Below, one piece after another: positions 1-8,483 of a stretch of 64,000 nucleotides of DNA. Numbering within the stretch: the stretch's first letter is position 1; every line of letters begins with the position of its first letter. The DNA comes from QYOJ01 sp964449285. GTDB lineage: Bacteria > Bacteroidota > Bacteroidia > Bacteroidales > FEN-979. The notes under the pieces were generated by a model that was not told the DNA's origin, searched no databases, and saw only the letters and a list, made by a program, of their open reading frames with translations. The stretch is taken from positions 1 to 64,000 of the forward strand of contig CAYUZX010000009.1 of NCBI GenBank assembly GCA_964449285.1. The letters are read 5' to 3'. The translations under genes and the position numbers were made by a program.

Positions 1-1454
1 TTATCTGACATGTAGTTCAGGCTGTTCATATCGGTCTCGAACGTCACCTTATTTAGATAAAAGAGACTCACTATCCCAAGAAAAGCCAACACAACAATCA
101 GCCATCCCTGTTTCCCAAATCGGATGGCACCGATGCGATCGATGAGATTTTCCCTGTTTCTCTCTTTTTCGTTCGGCAGAAGGTAGCTTCCAAGGAACTG
201 GGGGAGGATAACTAAGGCAAAGAGTGCGGCACCGAATACGCTGATTGCGGCAAACCATCCCAGATCATGCAATACGGCTGAGTTTAGAAAGATCAGACAG
301 AGGAAAGCACCGATGGATGTGAGGCCGCAGAAAAAGATAGTCTGAGCCATATCCCTGATCACCTCTTCCACGTTCTGTTTCCTGCGGTAGTGGTTGATCA
401 TGTACAGGGCATAATCAATGATAAGGCCAAGGATTACAGAACCAATTCCTAATGCGATAGCTGAGATATTGCCTTTCACAAGATAGAGCATACTCAGTGC
501 AAGCCCTCCGCCAAAAAAAGCAGGGATAAATCCAAGTAGGGGGATTAAGGCATTCCGGAAGTACCATCCGATAAGGAGAAAAATTGCGATCAAGGCAAGA
601 GAGAGACTAAGGATGATATCGTGCTTCAACTGGTTGGCATTCCCAACAGCCACTGCTATAGAGCCGAAGTAATCAACATCAATCGGATTATCAATCATAG
701 TGGCCGATTGCGTACGTGTCGAAACAACCTGATCAATCATGTGATCGAGGGTGTTGATCAAACGTGCGTTTTTACTGGTTTCACTAGGCGCGTTGGCTGG
801 CGTAATGAAGAAAAGCAGATGCCTGGCATCCTGAGAAAAGATATAACCATCCCTAAGAACATAGTTGTCATCTACCTGGAGGCTCTGCAGTTTTTTCAAC
901 GCCACATTGGAGATTCCCAGTGGATCATCCACAAACCGCCGCTTCATCACCATACTGGCTGGTGAGATCAGGATTTTGTAGTTTCTACGGAGGATAGATT
1001 CAAGGATCCTTTCATCCCCAAGGCTATCCAGGCCAACGTAATCAGCTACATCCAGAAAGAGTGGGATATGATTATCAATTAGATTCAATGCCAGAGGCAT
1101 CAGGCTCTCATTGGTTTTCAGGAATATGGATTGAATATAGGTGGAGTCAAGTCTTGCTGTCAGGCTATCGCAAAGTTGATTGGCAATGGTAATCAGTTCA
1201 TCAGGTGAGGGAGGGATTTCGGTATTGGATTGACGAATATGAATGATCAGTTTCTCGGCGAATTTGAAATTCCTGATTACATATTCATCCCGATTCAGGC
1301 TATCCCCTTTCGATGTGATCCCGGAGATATCCTCTTCAAGTTGTATCCGGGAGGCGAAAATGCAGATAAAACCAGTAATAACAGCCAGGAACGTCCAGAA
1401 AGCCCAGCGATGTTTACGAAAGAAATGGTAGATATAGATAAAGAAAACAGCCAT
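1..1454 (-). CDS. MMPL/RND-family exporter, N-terminal part (runs off the window)
   Basis: Reading the minus strand from an ATG at 1454 gives about 484 residues that continue past base 1. There is a membrane segment near residues 15-35, then a long periplasmic region, then a block of transmembrane helices starting about residue 270 (LSLALIAIFLLIGWYF, then a GSVILGLIIDYALYMINHYRR segment), the usual order of one half of an RND/MMPL transporter. The conserved Gly-Leu-Ile-Ile-Asp-Tyr-Ala-Leu core is visible. MMPL exporters are standard members of aryl-polyene and flexirubin clusters, where they are thought to move the acyl product or its lipid carrier. It starts 16 bases after the stop of the glycosyltransferase upstream, so the two are probably co-transcribed. 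Confidence 0.85.
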   Translation of the reverse strand, partial: MAVFFIYIYHFFRKHRWAFWTFLAVITGFICIFASRIQLEEDISGITSKGDSLNRDEYVIRNFKFAEKLIIHIRQSNTEIPPSPDELITIANQLCDSLTARLDSTYIQSIFLKTNESLMPLALNLIDNHIPLFLDVADYVGLDSLGDERILESILRRNYKILISPASMVMKRRFVDDPLGISNVALKKLQSLQVDDNYVLRDGYIFSQDARHLLFFITPANAPSETSKNARLINTLDHMIDQVVSTRTQSATMIDNPIDVDYFGSIAVAVGNANQLKHDIILSLSLALIAIFLLIGWYFRNALIPLLGFIPAFFGGGLALSMLYLVKGNISAIALGIGSVILGLIIDYALYMINHYRRKQNVEEVIRDMAQTIFFCGLTSIGAFLCLIFLNSAVLHDLGWFAAISVFGAALFALVILPQFLGSYLLPNEKERNRENLIDRIGAIRFGKQGWLIVVLAFLGIVSLFYLNKVTFETDMNSLNYMSD

Positions 1455-1469
1455 TCAACGCAAGATCAG

Positions 1470-2762
1470 TTAGTTCATTTTCATCTCTTTCAACTGTACT
1501 TTTTTCCTGAAGATTACTAGCAATATATAGGTGGTGAGTCCAGAAAGGGGTGCCAGGATAATGCCAAAAGCAAAACTTCCGATGATGTACTGGATCAGGT
1601 TTTGCTTGATCCATTGCAGATCAATACCTGAAGAGTACTCCAGGTGTGAAGTCTCAACTCCCATTATGTGCCCACCAATCAGGTAACTGATAAATATTAT
1701 AATGGGAATAAAAGGAGGGATGCTGATGTTGGATGTCACAAGAGCTACAAATTTATTCAGCCTGAAAAGGTGAGCCAGTGAGACCGCAACAATCATCTGA
1801 TAGCCCCAGAAGGGTGATATGCCGATAAAGATGCCTAACACGACAGACCATGCCAATTTTGTGTTCGAATCGCTACTGTTGATAAAGTATTCCCTGATGA
1901 TCTCTTTGAAACTCTTTTTTCTCAGGCTTTTAGCAAAATGAAATGGTCTGATCCAGAGAAGCGCTGCAAAAACCAGGATGGTATTGAGAAGGGTTGTTCG
2001 TGCAAAATCGCGCCCTTTCCTAAAGTGTGAAACCCGCTCTCCTTTTGGTGCATACCAGATCCGTACCGGAACCGAAAGGATCGATACACCCCTCCAGGCA
2101 AGCCTCACCAGCACCTCTACTTCAAACTCAAACTTCCTGGAGTAAAAGTGGTGGACCATCTTAATTTTTTCCAGGGGATAGAGCCGATAACCAGATTGCA
2201 CATCCAGAATCTGTTGTCCAGTCTCCACTCTGAACCAGAAAATCGAAAACGTATGTCCAAAACTGCTGGTTCCCGGAACATTCTCCTGCCCCATGTCACG
2301 GGCCCCAATCACAATCACATCAGGATGCTTCTCAATTACTTCAATGAATTTCGGGATATCATCAGGAAAATGCTGCCCGTCACTATCTATCGTAAGGGCA
2401 TATCTGTATCCTTGCTGAAGTGCATAATTGAACCCCTGCTGAAGTGCGAAGCCTTTGCCAATGTTTTTTTCGATGGTAATTAGGTGACGTGGCGCCGTGG
2501 CGCCGTGGTGAAGTGGCGAAGCAGAGAAGAGGGGATGAAGGGATGAAGAAGTATCGGAGTTTGCCAACTGCCAACTGCCAACTTGCATCAGGATATCTTC
2601 TGTCTGATCCGTCGACCCATCATTTACTACGATGATGTCTTCGGTATATCGTTGCACTCCACGGATCACATTCTCCAGGGTGCCAGCATTATTGTATGTA
2701 GGAATAATCACGCAGCACTTCAACTCTTGCATTTTCTGGCGAATGAACTCAATTGCAGGCAT
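1470..2762 (-). CDS. GT2 family glycosyltransferase fused to DUF2062
   Basis: The N-terminal half is a dolichyl-phosphate-mannose-synthase-like GT2 domain (CVIIPTYNNAGTLENV, VNDGSTD, and the DSDGQH metal-binding motif). The C-terminal half is a DUF2062 membrane domain (FIGISPFWGYQ). The frame is open up to 2846, but a -7 box at 2786-2793 lies inside that extension, so the ATG at 2762 (430 aa) is the better start. Between the VNDGSTD strand and the ITIEKNIGKG loop there is an insertion of about 30 residues encoded by three different short tandem repeats (about 2486-2583). It probably sits in a surface loop, since both flanks match the family. GT2-DUF2062 proteins are common in aryl-polyene/flexirubin loci, with presumed sugar transfer to a lipid. 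Confidence 0.85.
   Translation of the reverse strand: MPAIEFIRQKMQELKCCVIIPTYNNAGTLENVIRGVQRYTEDIIVVNDGSTDQTEDILMQVGSWQLANSDTSSSLHPLFSASPLHHGATAPRHLITIEKNIGKGFALQQGFNYALQQGYRYALTIDSDGQHFPDDIPKFIEVIEKHPDVIVIGARDMGQENVPGTSSFGHTFSIFWFRVETGQQILDVQSGYRLYPLEKIKMVHHFYSRKFEFEVEVLVRLAWRGVSILSVPVRIWYAPKGERVSHFRKGRDFARTTLLNTILVFAALLWIRPFHFAKSLRKKSFKEIIREYFINSSDSNTKLAWSVVLGIFIGISPFWGYQMIVAVSLAHLFRLNKFVALVTSNISIPPFIPIIIFISYLIGGHIMGVETSHLEYSSGIDLQWIKQNLIQYIIGSFAFGIILAPLSGLTTYILLVIFRKKVQLKEMKMN
2486..2583. repeat. Composite short tandem repeats inside the glycosyltransferase
   Basis: Three copies of gccaact fill 2563-2583. To their left are degenerate gggatgaa-like and cgtggcgc-like arrays, down to about 2486. 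Together they encode about 30 extra residues in frame within a conserved GT2 domain. Confidence 0.75.
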
Positions 2763-2785
2763 TGGAAGGGTAAAGGTTGGTGAAA

Positions 2786-2793
2786 CAAAATTA
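2786..2793 (-). promoter_or_regulatory. Bacteroidota -7 box for the glycosyltransferase-MMPL operon
   Basis: On the minus strand this reads TAATTTTG, a full match to the TAnnTTTG consensus. It is 24 bases ahead of the ATG at 2762. No clear -33 element was found. Confidence 0.5.
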
Positions 2794-2896
2794 GCAAAAT
2801 CGGGCAAAGAGACAACGTCGAAAATTATGTACTTTTGACATTTCATTCAGAATATCGAATCACATGTTGTTGCTCGTCTTCTGTTGTTTTCTCTGA

Positions 2897-2996
2897 NNNN
2901 NNNNNNNNNNNNNNNNNNNNNNNNNNNNNNNNNNNNNNNNNNNNNNNNNNNNNNNNNNNNNNNNNNNNNNNNNNNNNNNNNNNNNNNNNNNNNNNN
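2897..2996. other. Assembly gap of 100 N
   Basis: Exactly 100 N. The 15 bases before the gap (2882-2896, tgttgttttctctga) are repeated exactly just after it (2997-3011), so the two contigs probably overlap and little or no sequence is missing. Confidence 0.9.
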
Positions 2997-3015
2997 TGTT
3001 GTTTTCTCTGAACAC

Positions 3016-3057
3016 TTCGTAATTCATAATTCGTAATTCATAATTCGTAATTCGTAA
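3016..3057. repeat. Heptamer array (ttcgtaa/ttcataa, six copies)
   Basis: Six consecutive 7-base units alternate between ttcgtaa and ttcataa. The array ends at 3057 and directly abuts the start codon of the radical SAM gene, so it occupies the position of the leader and ribosome binding site. Confidence 0.9.
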
Positions 3058-3060
3058 TTG

Positions 3061-4401
3061 GTGAAGATCCTTCTGATAAATCCTCCCCGCTCTCCCGAAA
3101 ACAATATCCTGAAGTATGCTCCTGAAGCTGCCAGACGGTTCATTCATAAGAAGTTGATTGGTCCCCCTCTGGGCTTGCTAACAATTGCTTCGGTAGTAAA
3201 GGACCATGATGTGGTGGTGTTTGATACCAAAGGGGAGTATGATCTCGATCCAGCTACAGCACCGCTGCGGGAGTTGGTCAAAGGTCTGGTTGAACGACAT
3301 CAGCCAGATGTGGTCGGCGTGACAGTAATTACGTCTGAATTCAATGACTCTACAACAATCTGCCAGGTAGTCAAGGAGGTCAATCCGGATATCCTTACTG
3401 TAGTAGGCGGACTGCACGCAACCATGTTGCCTTTCGATTTTACGGATACGTCTATTGATTTGGTAATTCCGGGACAATGTCCGCATCTATTCAAGGCAGT
3501 AGTGGAAGCCAAAGAGAAAGGATTAACCTATGAGCCTATACCGGGAATTCTGATCAGAGAAAATGGAGGACTCCGGAAAACGAAGGGGAAGATACCCGCC
3601 TGGGATCCAGCGGGTGAAGATTACTTGAAGATTGACCGGAGTCACCTGGCAAGGTGGATATCCACTTATAAAGTTGGAAATAGCCCTTATCCGAGTACGT
3701 ATGTCTATACTTCTCTCGGATGCCCCTATAAGTGTACGTTTTGTTCTATATGGACGCAGTTCAAAGGCAACTATCATCAGCGTACGGTCGAGAGTCTCAT
3801 CAACGAGCTGAAATCTATCCCCGAATACCCGGTGGTACGGTTTGCTGATGCCAATACTGTTGTGGATATGCAGTTCATAAATCATCTTTTCGACCGGATT
3901 GTTGAAGAGGGAATAGAGAAAACGTTTGTGATGGATATCCGTGCCGATATTGCGGCAAACCAGCCGCAGATCATTGAGAAGATGGCAAAGGGAGGATTAA
4001 AAGTTGTAATCTGTGGCTTTGAATCTTTCCGTGAAGAAGAGCTTAAACGGTATAAAAAGGAGTCGCCGGCAGCAGATAACCAAAAGGCAATTAAGGTGTT
4101 TCATGAGCATGGGATCATGGTTAGAGGAAATTATGTCATCCCATTCAACTATGGTGAGGATGATTTTAAGGCCCTTGCCGATTACTCTTCTGCCAATCCG
4201 GTTGTATTTGCCGGATACACCATTCTAACACCCATGCCCGGGACTGTCTATTACAAGCAGAACAGGAATCAGATCATTTACCATGATTATAACAAATACA
4301 ATTTTTTCAATGCGGTAACCAGGACAACCCTGCCGTATGAAGAGTTTCATGAAAGGGTAGGGGCGTTATGGCTAATTAAGAAGGGGACGGACGTAATTTG
4401 A
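3061..4401 (+). CDS. B12-binding domain radical SAM protein (first of four)
   Basis: About residues 1-150 form a cobalamin-binding-like domain (KILLINPP start, PDVVGVTVIT, VVGGLHATMLP). The radical SAM domain follows, with a CPYKCTFC cluster motif (Cys221, 225, 228) that ligates the 4Fe-4S cluster. There is no DxHxxG, which fits the BchE/HpnJ-like group. Such enzymes catalyse methylations, cyclisations or other radical rearrangements; the substrate here is unknown. The start is GTG at 3061 or TTG at 3058, right behind a heptamer array, with no recognisable Shine-Dalgarno. It is followed 37 bases later by a second radical SAM gene on the same strand, and its position beside the polyene locus suggests acyl chain modification. 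Confidence 0.85.
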   Translation: MKILLINPPRSPENNILKYAPEAARRFIHKKLIGPPLGLLTIASVVKDHDVVVFDTKGEYDLDPATAPLRELVKGLVERHQPDVVGVTVITSEFNDSTTICQVVKEVNPDILTVVGGLHATMLPFDFTDTSIDLVIPGQCPHLFKAVVEAKEKGLTYEPIPGILIRENGGLRKTKGKIPAWDPAGEDYLKIDRSHLARWISTYKVGNSPYPSTYVYTSLGCPYKCTFCSIWTQFKGNYHQRTVESLINELKSIPEYPVVRFADANTVVDMQFINHLFDRIVEEGIEKTFVMDIRADIAANQPQIIEKMAKGGLKVVICGFESFREEELKRYKKESPAADNQKAIKVFHEHGIMVRGNYVIPFNYGEDDFKALADYSSANPVVFAGYTILTPMPGTVYYKQNRNQIIYHDYNKYNFFNAVTRTTLPYEEFHERVGALWLIKKGTDVI

Positions 4402-4438
4402 TAATTACAAACCACAAACACCAATTTTTTTTATCAGA

Positions 4439-5860
4439 ATGAAGAAGTTGCTGCTTGTAAATACTAACATTGAGAAGTTTCCATACCCTATTCCACCAAT
4501 AGGTCTTAGTTTGCTGGCATCCTATCTGGAGCCTTGGTATGAGGTTAAGCTATACGATGGTGTGTTCGATGAAGGCAGATCCCTTCCGGATCTCGTTTTG
4601 GAGTATGACCCTGATTATATTGGATTCAGTATCAGGAATATCGACGATGTTGTTGCAGACAAAACCATTTTTTATATGGACCGGATCCTGCAAGATTTTA
4701 TTCAACCTGTAAAGGAGATATCGCATGTACCTATAATCCTGGGTGGTAGTGGATTCAGCATTTTTCCCGAAGAGATCATGGCACTTGTTGGTGCTGATTA
4801 TGGCGTAATTGGGGAAGGGGAGGAGGTGTTTCTCAGGTTGCTTCAGTGTTTAGATGAAGGTAATCCTGTGAGACACCTGCCTCATGTTTTGGTAAAAATA
4901 GATGATACAGGAGAACTAGTTGCAAAGAATCATTTTATTGAATATAACTCCATCCCTTTTTCAGAAATAGACCGGCATATCGATTTCAACAAGTACAAAC
5001 AGCGCGGTGTATATAGCATTCAAACCAAACGTGGTTGTGCGCTCAGATGTATCTATTGCACTTACCCTTACCTGGAAGGGAAGAGTTACCGGTTAAGGGA
5101 TCCGAATGATGTTGCAAGGGAAATTGAAGAGACTATGGAGAGAGTGGGGAGGGTTACCTTTGATTTTGTCGATTCCACTTTTAACGAACCGTCAGGATAT
5201 GCAGAAGATATCTGCCGGGCAATTATCAGAAGGAAAACCCGGCCACAACTACGAACGATGGGTGTGAATCCTGGAAATACCAGCAGCGAACTTTTTGACC
5301 TGATGATGGAGGCCGGTTTCAAACAGATCGATATTACGCCCGACAGCGCTGCTCCGGCAGTAATCAAAAACTTGAAGAAAGGGTTCACACGAAAAGATAT
5401 CGAACGAACAGCTCACCTGATACGCAGCAAGAATCTTCCTGCGATGTGGTTTTTCCTTTTTGGGGGACCAGGTGAGACCACCGAAACGGTTATGCAAACC
5501 CGAGAATTTATCGGTAAATTCATCAGCGACGAAGACATGGTACTTATGCTTGCCGGGTTGAGGATCTATCCGAACACTCCTTTAGAGAGGATTGCTATAA
5601 AAGAGGGAATTATCCATAAAGGAGACTCCTTGTTTTACCCATCTCCTTATTACTTTTCAGTTCAAACGCCTAAAAATGAACTTGATGCGATGCTGATCGA
5701 CATCCGTGATTCATTTCATAACTGTATTCCTGCCTCAGAAAGCTCTCCCTCTCCGGAGATGCTTCAAAAAGCAATATCCCTGCGGAAAGAGAGAGGATTA
5801 TCCGAACCAATGTTCAGAACCCTTTTGAAGATAAGGAAAGAAGAGAAACAAAGGATGTAG
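4439..5860 (+). CDS. B12-binding domain radical SAM protein (second of four)
   Basis: 473 aa. An N-terminal B12-binding-like domain (PPIGLSLLASYLE, DYIGFSIRNIDDV, LGGSGFSIFPEE, GEGEEVF) is followed by a radical SAM core with CALRCIYC (Cys200, 204, 207). It is clearly paralogous to the radical SAM gene at 31650-33011, sharing the IRNIDDV/LRNVDDV, GGSxFSIFPE, GEGEE and QTKRGC..CIYCTYP blocks. The two are therefore likely to act on related substrates of the same pathway. It lies 37 bases downstream of the first radical SAM gene and probably shares its transcript. The exact reaction cannot be inferred. Confidence 0.85.
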   Translation: MKKLLLVNTNIEKFPYPIPPIGLSLLASYLEPWYEVKLYDGVFDEGRSLPDLVLEYDPDYIGFSIRNIDDVVADKTIFYMDRILQDFIQPVKEISHVPIILGGSGFSIFPEEIMALVGADYGVIGEGEEVFLRLLQCLDEGNPVRHLPHVLVKIDDTGELVAKNHFIEYNSIPFSEIDRHIDFNKYKQRGVYSIQTKRGCALRCIYCTYPYLEGKSYRLRDPNDVAREIEETMERVGRVTFDFVDSTFNEPSGYAEDICRAIIRRKTRPQLRTMGVNPGNTSSELFDLMMEAGFKQIDITPDSAAPAVIKNLKKGFTRKDIERTAHLIRSKNLPAMWFFLFGGPGETTETVMQTREFIGKFISDEDMVLMLAGLRIYPNTPLERIAIKEGIIHKGDSLFYPSPYYFSVQTPKNELDAMLIDIRDSFHNCIPASESSPSPEMLQKAISLRKERGLSEPMFRTLLKIRKEEKQRM

Positions 5861-5918
5861 GACGAAAACATTGATTCATCAACTAGCGATTAACAACAAA
5901 CATCGAACGTTATGACAA

Positions 5919-6371
5919 TTAATTGTTCTCCGGCGCGGCTTCCTCTTTCTTTATAACTGTACCTTTGATCTGGAGAACCACCTTGTTTTCATCTCCATTA
6001 GTCTGCACGGTAATAGTTTTGATGAACGGTCCCGGTGCTGCAGCATTATATGTTACTGATATCATTGAAGACTTATTAGGGAGGATAGGTTCATTTGAAT
6101 ATTTTAGGTTAGTACATCCACATGATGCTTTCGCAGAGCTGATCAGAAGTGGTTTATTGCCATCGTTTGTCAAAGTGAACTCTGCTGTTTTCGGGATGCC
6201 TTGATCAATATTTCCGAAATCATTCACTAGCTTGTCAAACGTAGCAACAGGGCCGTCTTTTTTCTCTTTTTTATCCGATTCACTGTGAGCGGTGCTCGTC
6301 ACATCTTGGGCTTTAACAGCAAGTGAAGCAGCAAATAATAGGATGATGGTGAAAAGGGCTGTTTTTTTCAT
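5919..6371 (-). CDS. DUF1573 domain-containing exported protein
   Basis: 150 aa. A signal peptide (KKTALFTIILLFAASLAVKAQ) is followed by a charged linker and a DUF1573 domain with the family signature NDFGNIDQG, FTLTNDGNKPLLI and ASCGCT. DUF1573 is an immunoglobulin-like fold of unknown function that is abundant in Bacteroidota envelopes. It is convergent with the radical SAM pair and divergent from the two-component system, so it is probably its own transcription unit. Nothing in the sequence ties it to the polyene pathway beyond location. Confidence 0.85.
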   Translation of the reverse strand: MKKTALFTIILLFAASLAVKAQDVTSTAHSESDKKEKKDGPVATFDKLVNDFGNIDQGIPKTAEFTLTNDGNKPLLISSAKASCGCTNLKYSNEPILPNKSSMISVTYNAAAPGPFIKTITVQTNGDENKVVLQIKGTVIKKEEAAPENN

Positions 6372-6440
6372 AATGATAGTTTTTTTTTAAATGATCGTAC
6401 AAAAGTCCGATCATCTTTTTGATATCCGTGTTAATAAAAG

Positions 6441-6470
6441 GTAAAAGAATGTAAACGAAAGGTAAAATTA
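6441..6470 (+). promoter_or_regulatory. Three phased GTAAA direct repeats, possible response-regulator operator
   Basis: GTAAAAGAAT (6441-6450), GTAAACGAAA (6451-6460) and GTAAAATTA (6462-6470) follow each other at 10-11 base spacing. A weaker fourth unit (aataaaag) precedes them. Same-face 10-11 base direct repeats are typical of OmpR/PhoB-family sites, and the operon just downstream encodes such a regulator. Autoregulation is inferred. Confidence 0.45.
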
Positions 6471-6493
6471 CTGTTTTTGATCTGATTTTACCA

Positions 6494-6501
6494 TACTTTT
6501 G
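6494..6501 (+). promoter_or_regulatory. Bacteroidota -7 box for the two-component operon
   Basis: TACTTTTG is a full match to TAnnTTTG, 25 bases ahead of the ATG at 6526. This argues for that ATG rather than the TTG at 6499. Confidence 0.55.
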
Positions 6502-6525
6502 AACTCAACATCTCAATCTATCCGA

Positions 6526-7788
6526 ATGAAACACAATCAGGTAAGGTTCGTAATCCTATTCGGAACAATTGCCATCATCGCAATCTTCACCATTCAAATC
6601 TATTGGCTTCTTAAAGCATGGAATATGAATGAAAAGCAGGTAAACGAATCGATTTCAATTGTACTGAACAGTGTTGCGCATAAGATGTATCTCTATAACG
6701 AAACGGTTCCTCCCCATGAAAATCCCGTGAACCAACTTTCTTCCAACTACTTTGTTGTTAATATTAACAGTGTGGTCGATGCGAATATCCTGGAGTATTA
6801 TCTGAAGAGTGAATTTGCGCGGATTGGACTGGATGTGGATTATGAATATGCTATTTACGATTGTCATAACGATAAAATGGTTTATGGGAACTATATCTCA
6901 TCCCAGCGAGGGAACAAGAATATATCCCCTTCGTCGAATCTACCAAAATACAGTGAATACCTCTACTATTTCGGTATCCGGTTCCCTTCAATTCAAAATA
7001 CAGTAGTAAGCTATATGACTATCTGGCTAATCCTCTCCGGAATCATGCTTGCACTGATCCTCTTCTTCAGCTACTCTATCCTGGTGATCTTTAGGCAAAA
7101 ACAATTTTCTGAACTGCAAAAGGACTTCATAAACAACATGACTCATGAATTCAAGACGCCAATTTCATCAATCAACATTTCAGCTGATGTCATCATTCAA
7201 CCTTCGATCACATTCGATCCGGAACGCTTACTGACTTACGGAAAAATCATCAAGCAGGAAAATTCCAGGTTAAATATACTAGTTGACAAGGTTCTGCAAA
7301 TTGCCCGTATCGAAAAAACAGGATTTGAACTGAAACTTGAAGAAGTGGATTTAAATGAGTTAATCCTGCCGGTTATTGAAAATTGCCGTAATAATGCAGG
7401 AAAGGAGTTTTTAGTCAAGACAAAACTTATTCCCGAGATGGGAAAGGTTTATGCCGATTTGGTACACTTGACCAATATCATTTACAACCTGTTGGATAAT
7501 GCATCAAAATATGGCGGAGATAATCCCGTTATTACTGTTGAAACCTATTGTGAAAATAAACATATTATATTGAAAATCAGCGATAACGGACCAGGAATTC
7601 CTGCCGCTTTCCAGAGAAAGGTTTTCCGAAAATTTTTCCGGATCCCAACAGGGAATGTACATGATATCAAAGGATTCGGACTTGGTCTTTACTATGTTAG
7701 AAATACTTGCAAAGCCCACGGATGGAAAATTTCCCTAAAGAGTGAGGCGGGTGCAGGTTGTTCATTTATTATATCCATGCCCAGATGA
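6526..7788 (+). CDS. Sensor histidine kinase
   Basis: 420 aa from ATG 6526. A transmembrane segment at about residues 8-28 is followed by a periplasmic domain of about 140 residues, a second membrane segment near 170-192, the H box THEFKTPISS (His207), the N box NLLDNASKYGG, and G boxes ISDNGPGIP and GFGLGLYYVRN. The order is that of a complete class I kinase. The sensor domain is not recognisable. Its stop overlaps the ATG of the response regulator by four bases (ATGA), so the pair is translationally coupled. Confidence 0.92.
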   Translation: MKHNQVRFVILFGTIAIIAIFTIQIYWLLKAWNMNEKQVNESISIVLNSVAHKMYLYNETVPPHENPVNQLSSNYFVVNINSVVDANILEYYLKSEFARIGLDVDYEYAIYDCHNDKMVYGNYISSQRGNKNISPSSNLPKYSEYLYYFGIRFPSIQNTVVSYMTIWLILSGIMLALILFFSYSILVIFRQKQFSELQKDFINNMTHEFKTPISSINISADVIIQPSITFDPERLLTYGKIIKQENSRLNILVDKVLQIARIEKTGFELKLEEVDLNELILPVIENCRNNAGKEFLVKTKLIPEMGKVYADLVHLTNIIYNLLDNASKYGGDNPVITVETYCENKHIILKISDNGPGIPAAFQRKVFRKFFRIPTGNVHDIKGFGLGLYYVRNTCKAHGWKISLKSEAGAGCSFIISMPR

Positions 7789-8477
7789 AAGAACGGCCAA
7801 AAATACTCTATGTCGAAGATGACCTTACGCTTTCTTTCGTAACCAGGGATAACCTTACCATGAAGGGGTACAATATTGAAGCAATAGAAAACGGGAAGGA
7901 CGCGTTGGAAATGTTTGGAAAGAACAGGTATGATCTTTGCATCCTGGATATAATGCTCCCGAAAATGGATGGTTTTACCCTGGCGGAGAAGATACGTGAA
8001 TTCGATCATCAGGTCCCCATCATCTTCGTCACGGCGCGCTCAGCTATGGAAGATAAGATTCACGGACTCAAACTTGGCGGGGATGACTATATCACGAAAC
8101 CATTCAGTATTGAAGAGTTGGTATTGAAGATCGAGGTTTTCCTGAAACGAAGGGCGATTCAACTACCTGATGATAATACCTCTTACAAAGAGGTCAGTCA
8201 ACGGGTAGGTTGGGAACCGTTTAACCTCCTCCTTATAGTTGATAACCAGAAGCATATGCTGACCCATCGAGAAGCAGAACTGTTCTCGTTCCTGTTAAAG
8301 AACCGCGAAAAAGTGGTTAGACGGGAAGATCTCCTCATTGAGCTCTGGGGCCACGATCACTTTTTCTCCAGTCGCAGTCTGGATGTATTTATATCCCGTT
8401 TACGCAAACATCTGGGAGACTCCGGTGTAGTGATTGAGAATGTGTACAATGTAGGATATAGGCTTAAGGTCTCCTGA
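7785..8477 (+). CDS. OmpR-family response regulator
   Basis: 230 aa from the ATG overlapping the kinase stop. The receiver domain has the acidic pair (Glu11, Asp12, Asp13), phospho-acceptor Asp55 in LCILDIMLP and Lys105 in ITKPF. The C-terminal winged-helix domain carries the expected LTHREAELFSFLL and SRLRKHL...NVYNVGYRL blocks. It is a DNA-binding regulator phosphorylated by the adjacent kinase. It converges on the acyltransferase gene with only 6 bases between stops. Its location in the middle of the polyene locus makes it a candidate regulator of that locus. Confidence 0.92.
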   Translation: MKERPKILYVEDDLTLSFVTRDNLTMKGYNIEAIENGKDALEMFGKNRYDLCILDIMLPKMDGFTLAEKIREFDHQVPIIFVTARSAMEDKIHGLKLGGDDYITKPFSIEELVLKIEVFLKRRAIQLPDDNTSYKEVSQRVGWEPFNLLLIVDNQKHMLTHREAELFSFLLKNREKVVRREDLLIELWGHDHFFSSRSLDVFISRLRKHLGDSGVVIENVYNVGYRLKVS

Positions 8478-8483
8478 TTATCA

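Noticed and set aside
3016..3057. Possible CRISPR array
   Set aside because: Units are 7 bases with no spacers, and no cas genes are present anywhere in the window.
2860..3147. Minus-strand reading frame across the first gap with an LRITNYELRIMNYE-type peptide
   Set aside because: It is the translation of a heptamer array plus N bases and antisense of the radical SAM gene; no conserved sequence.
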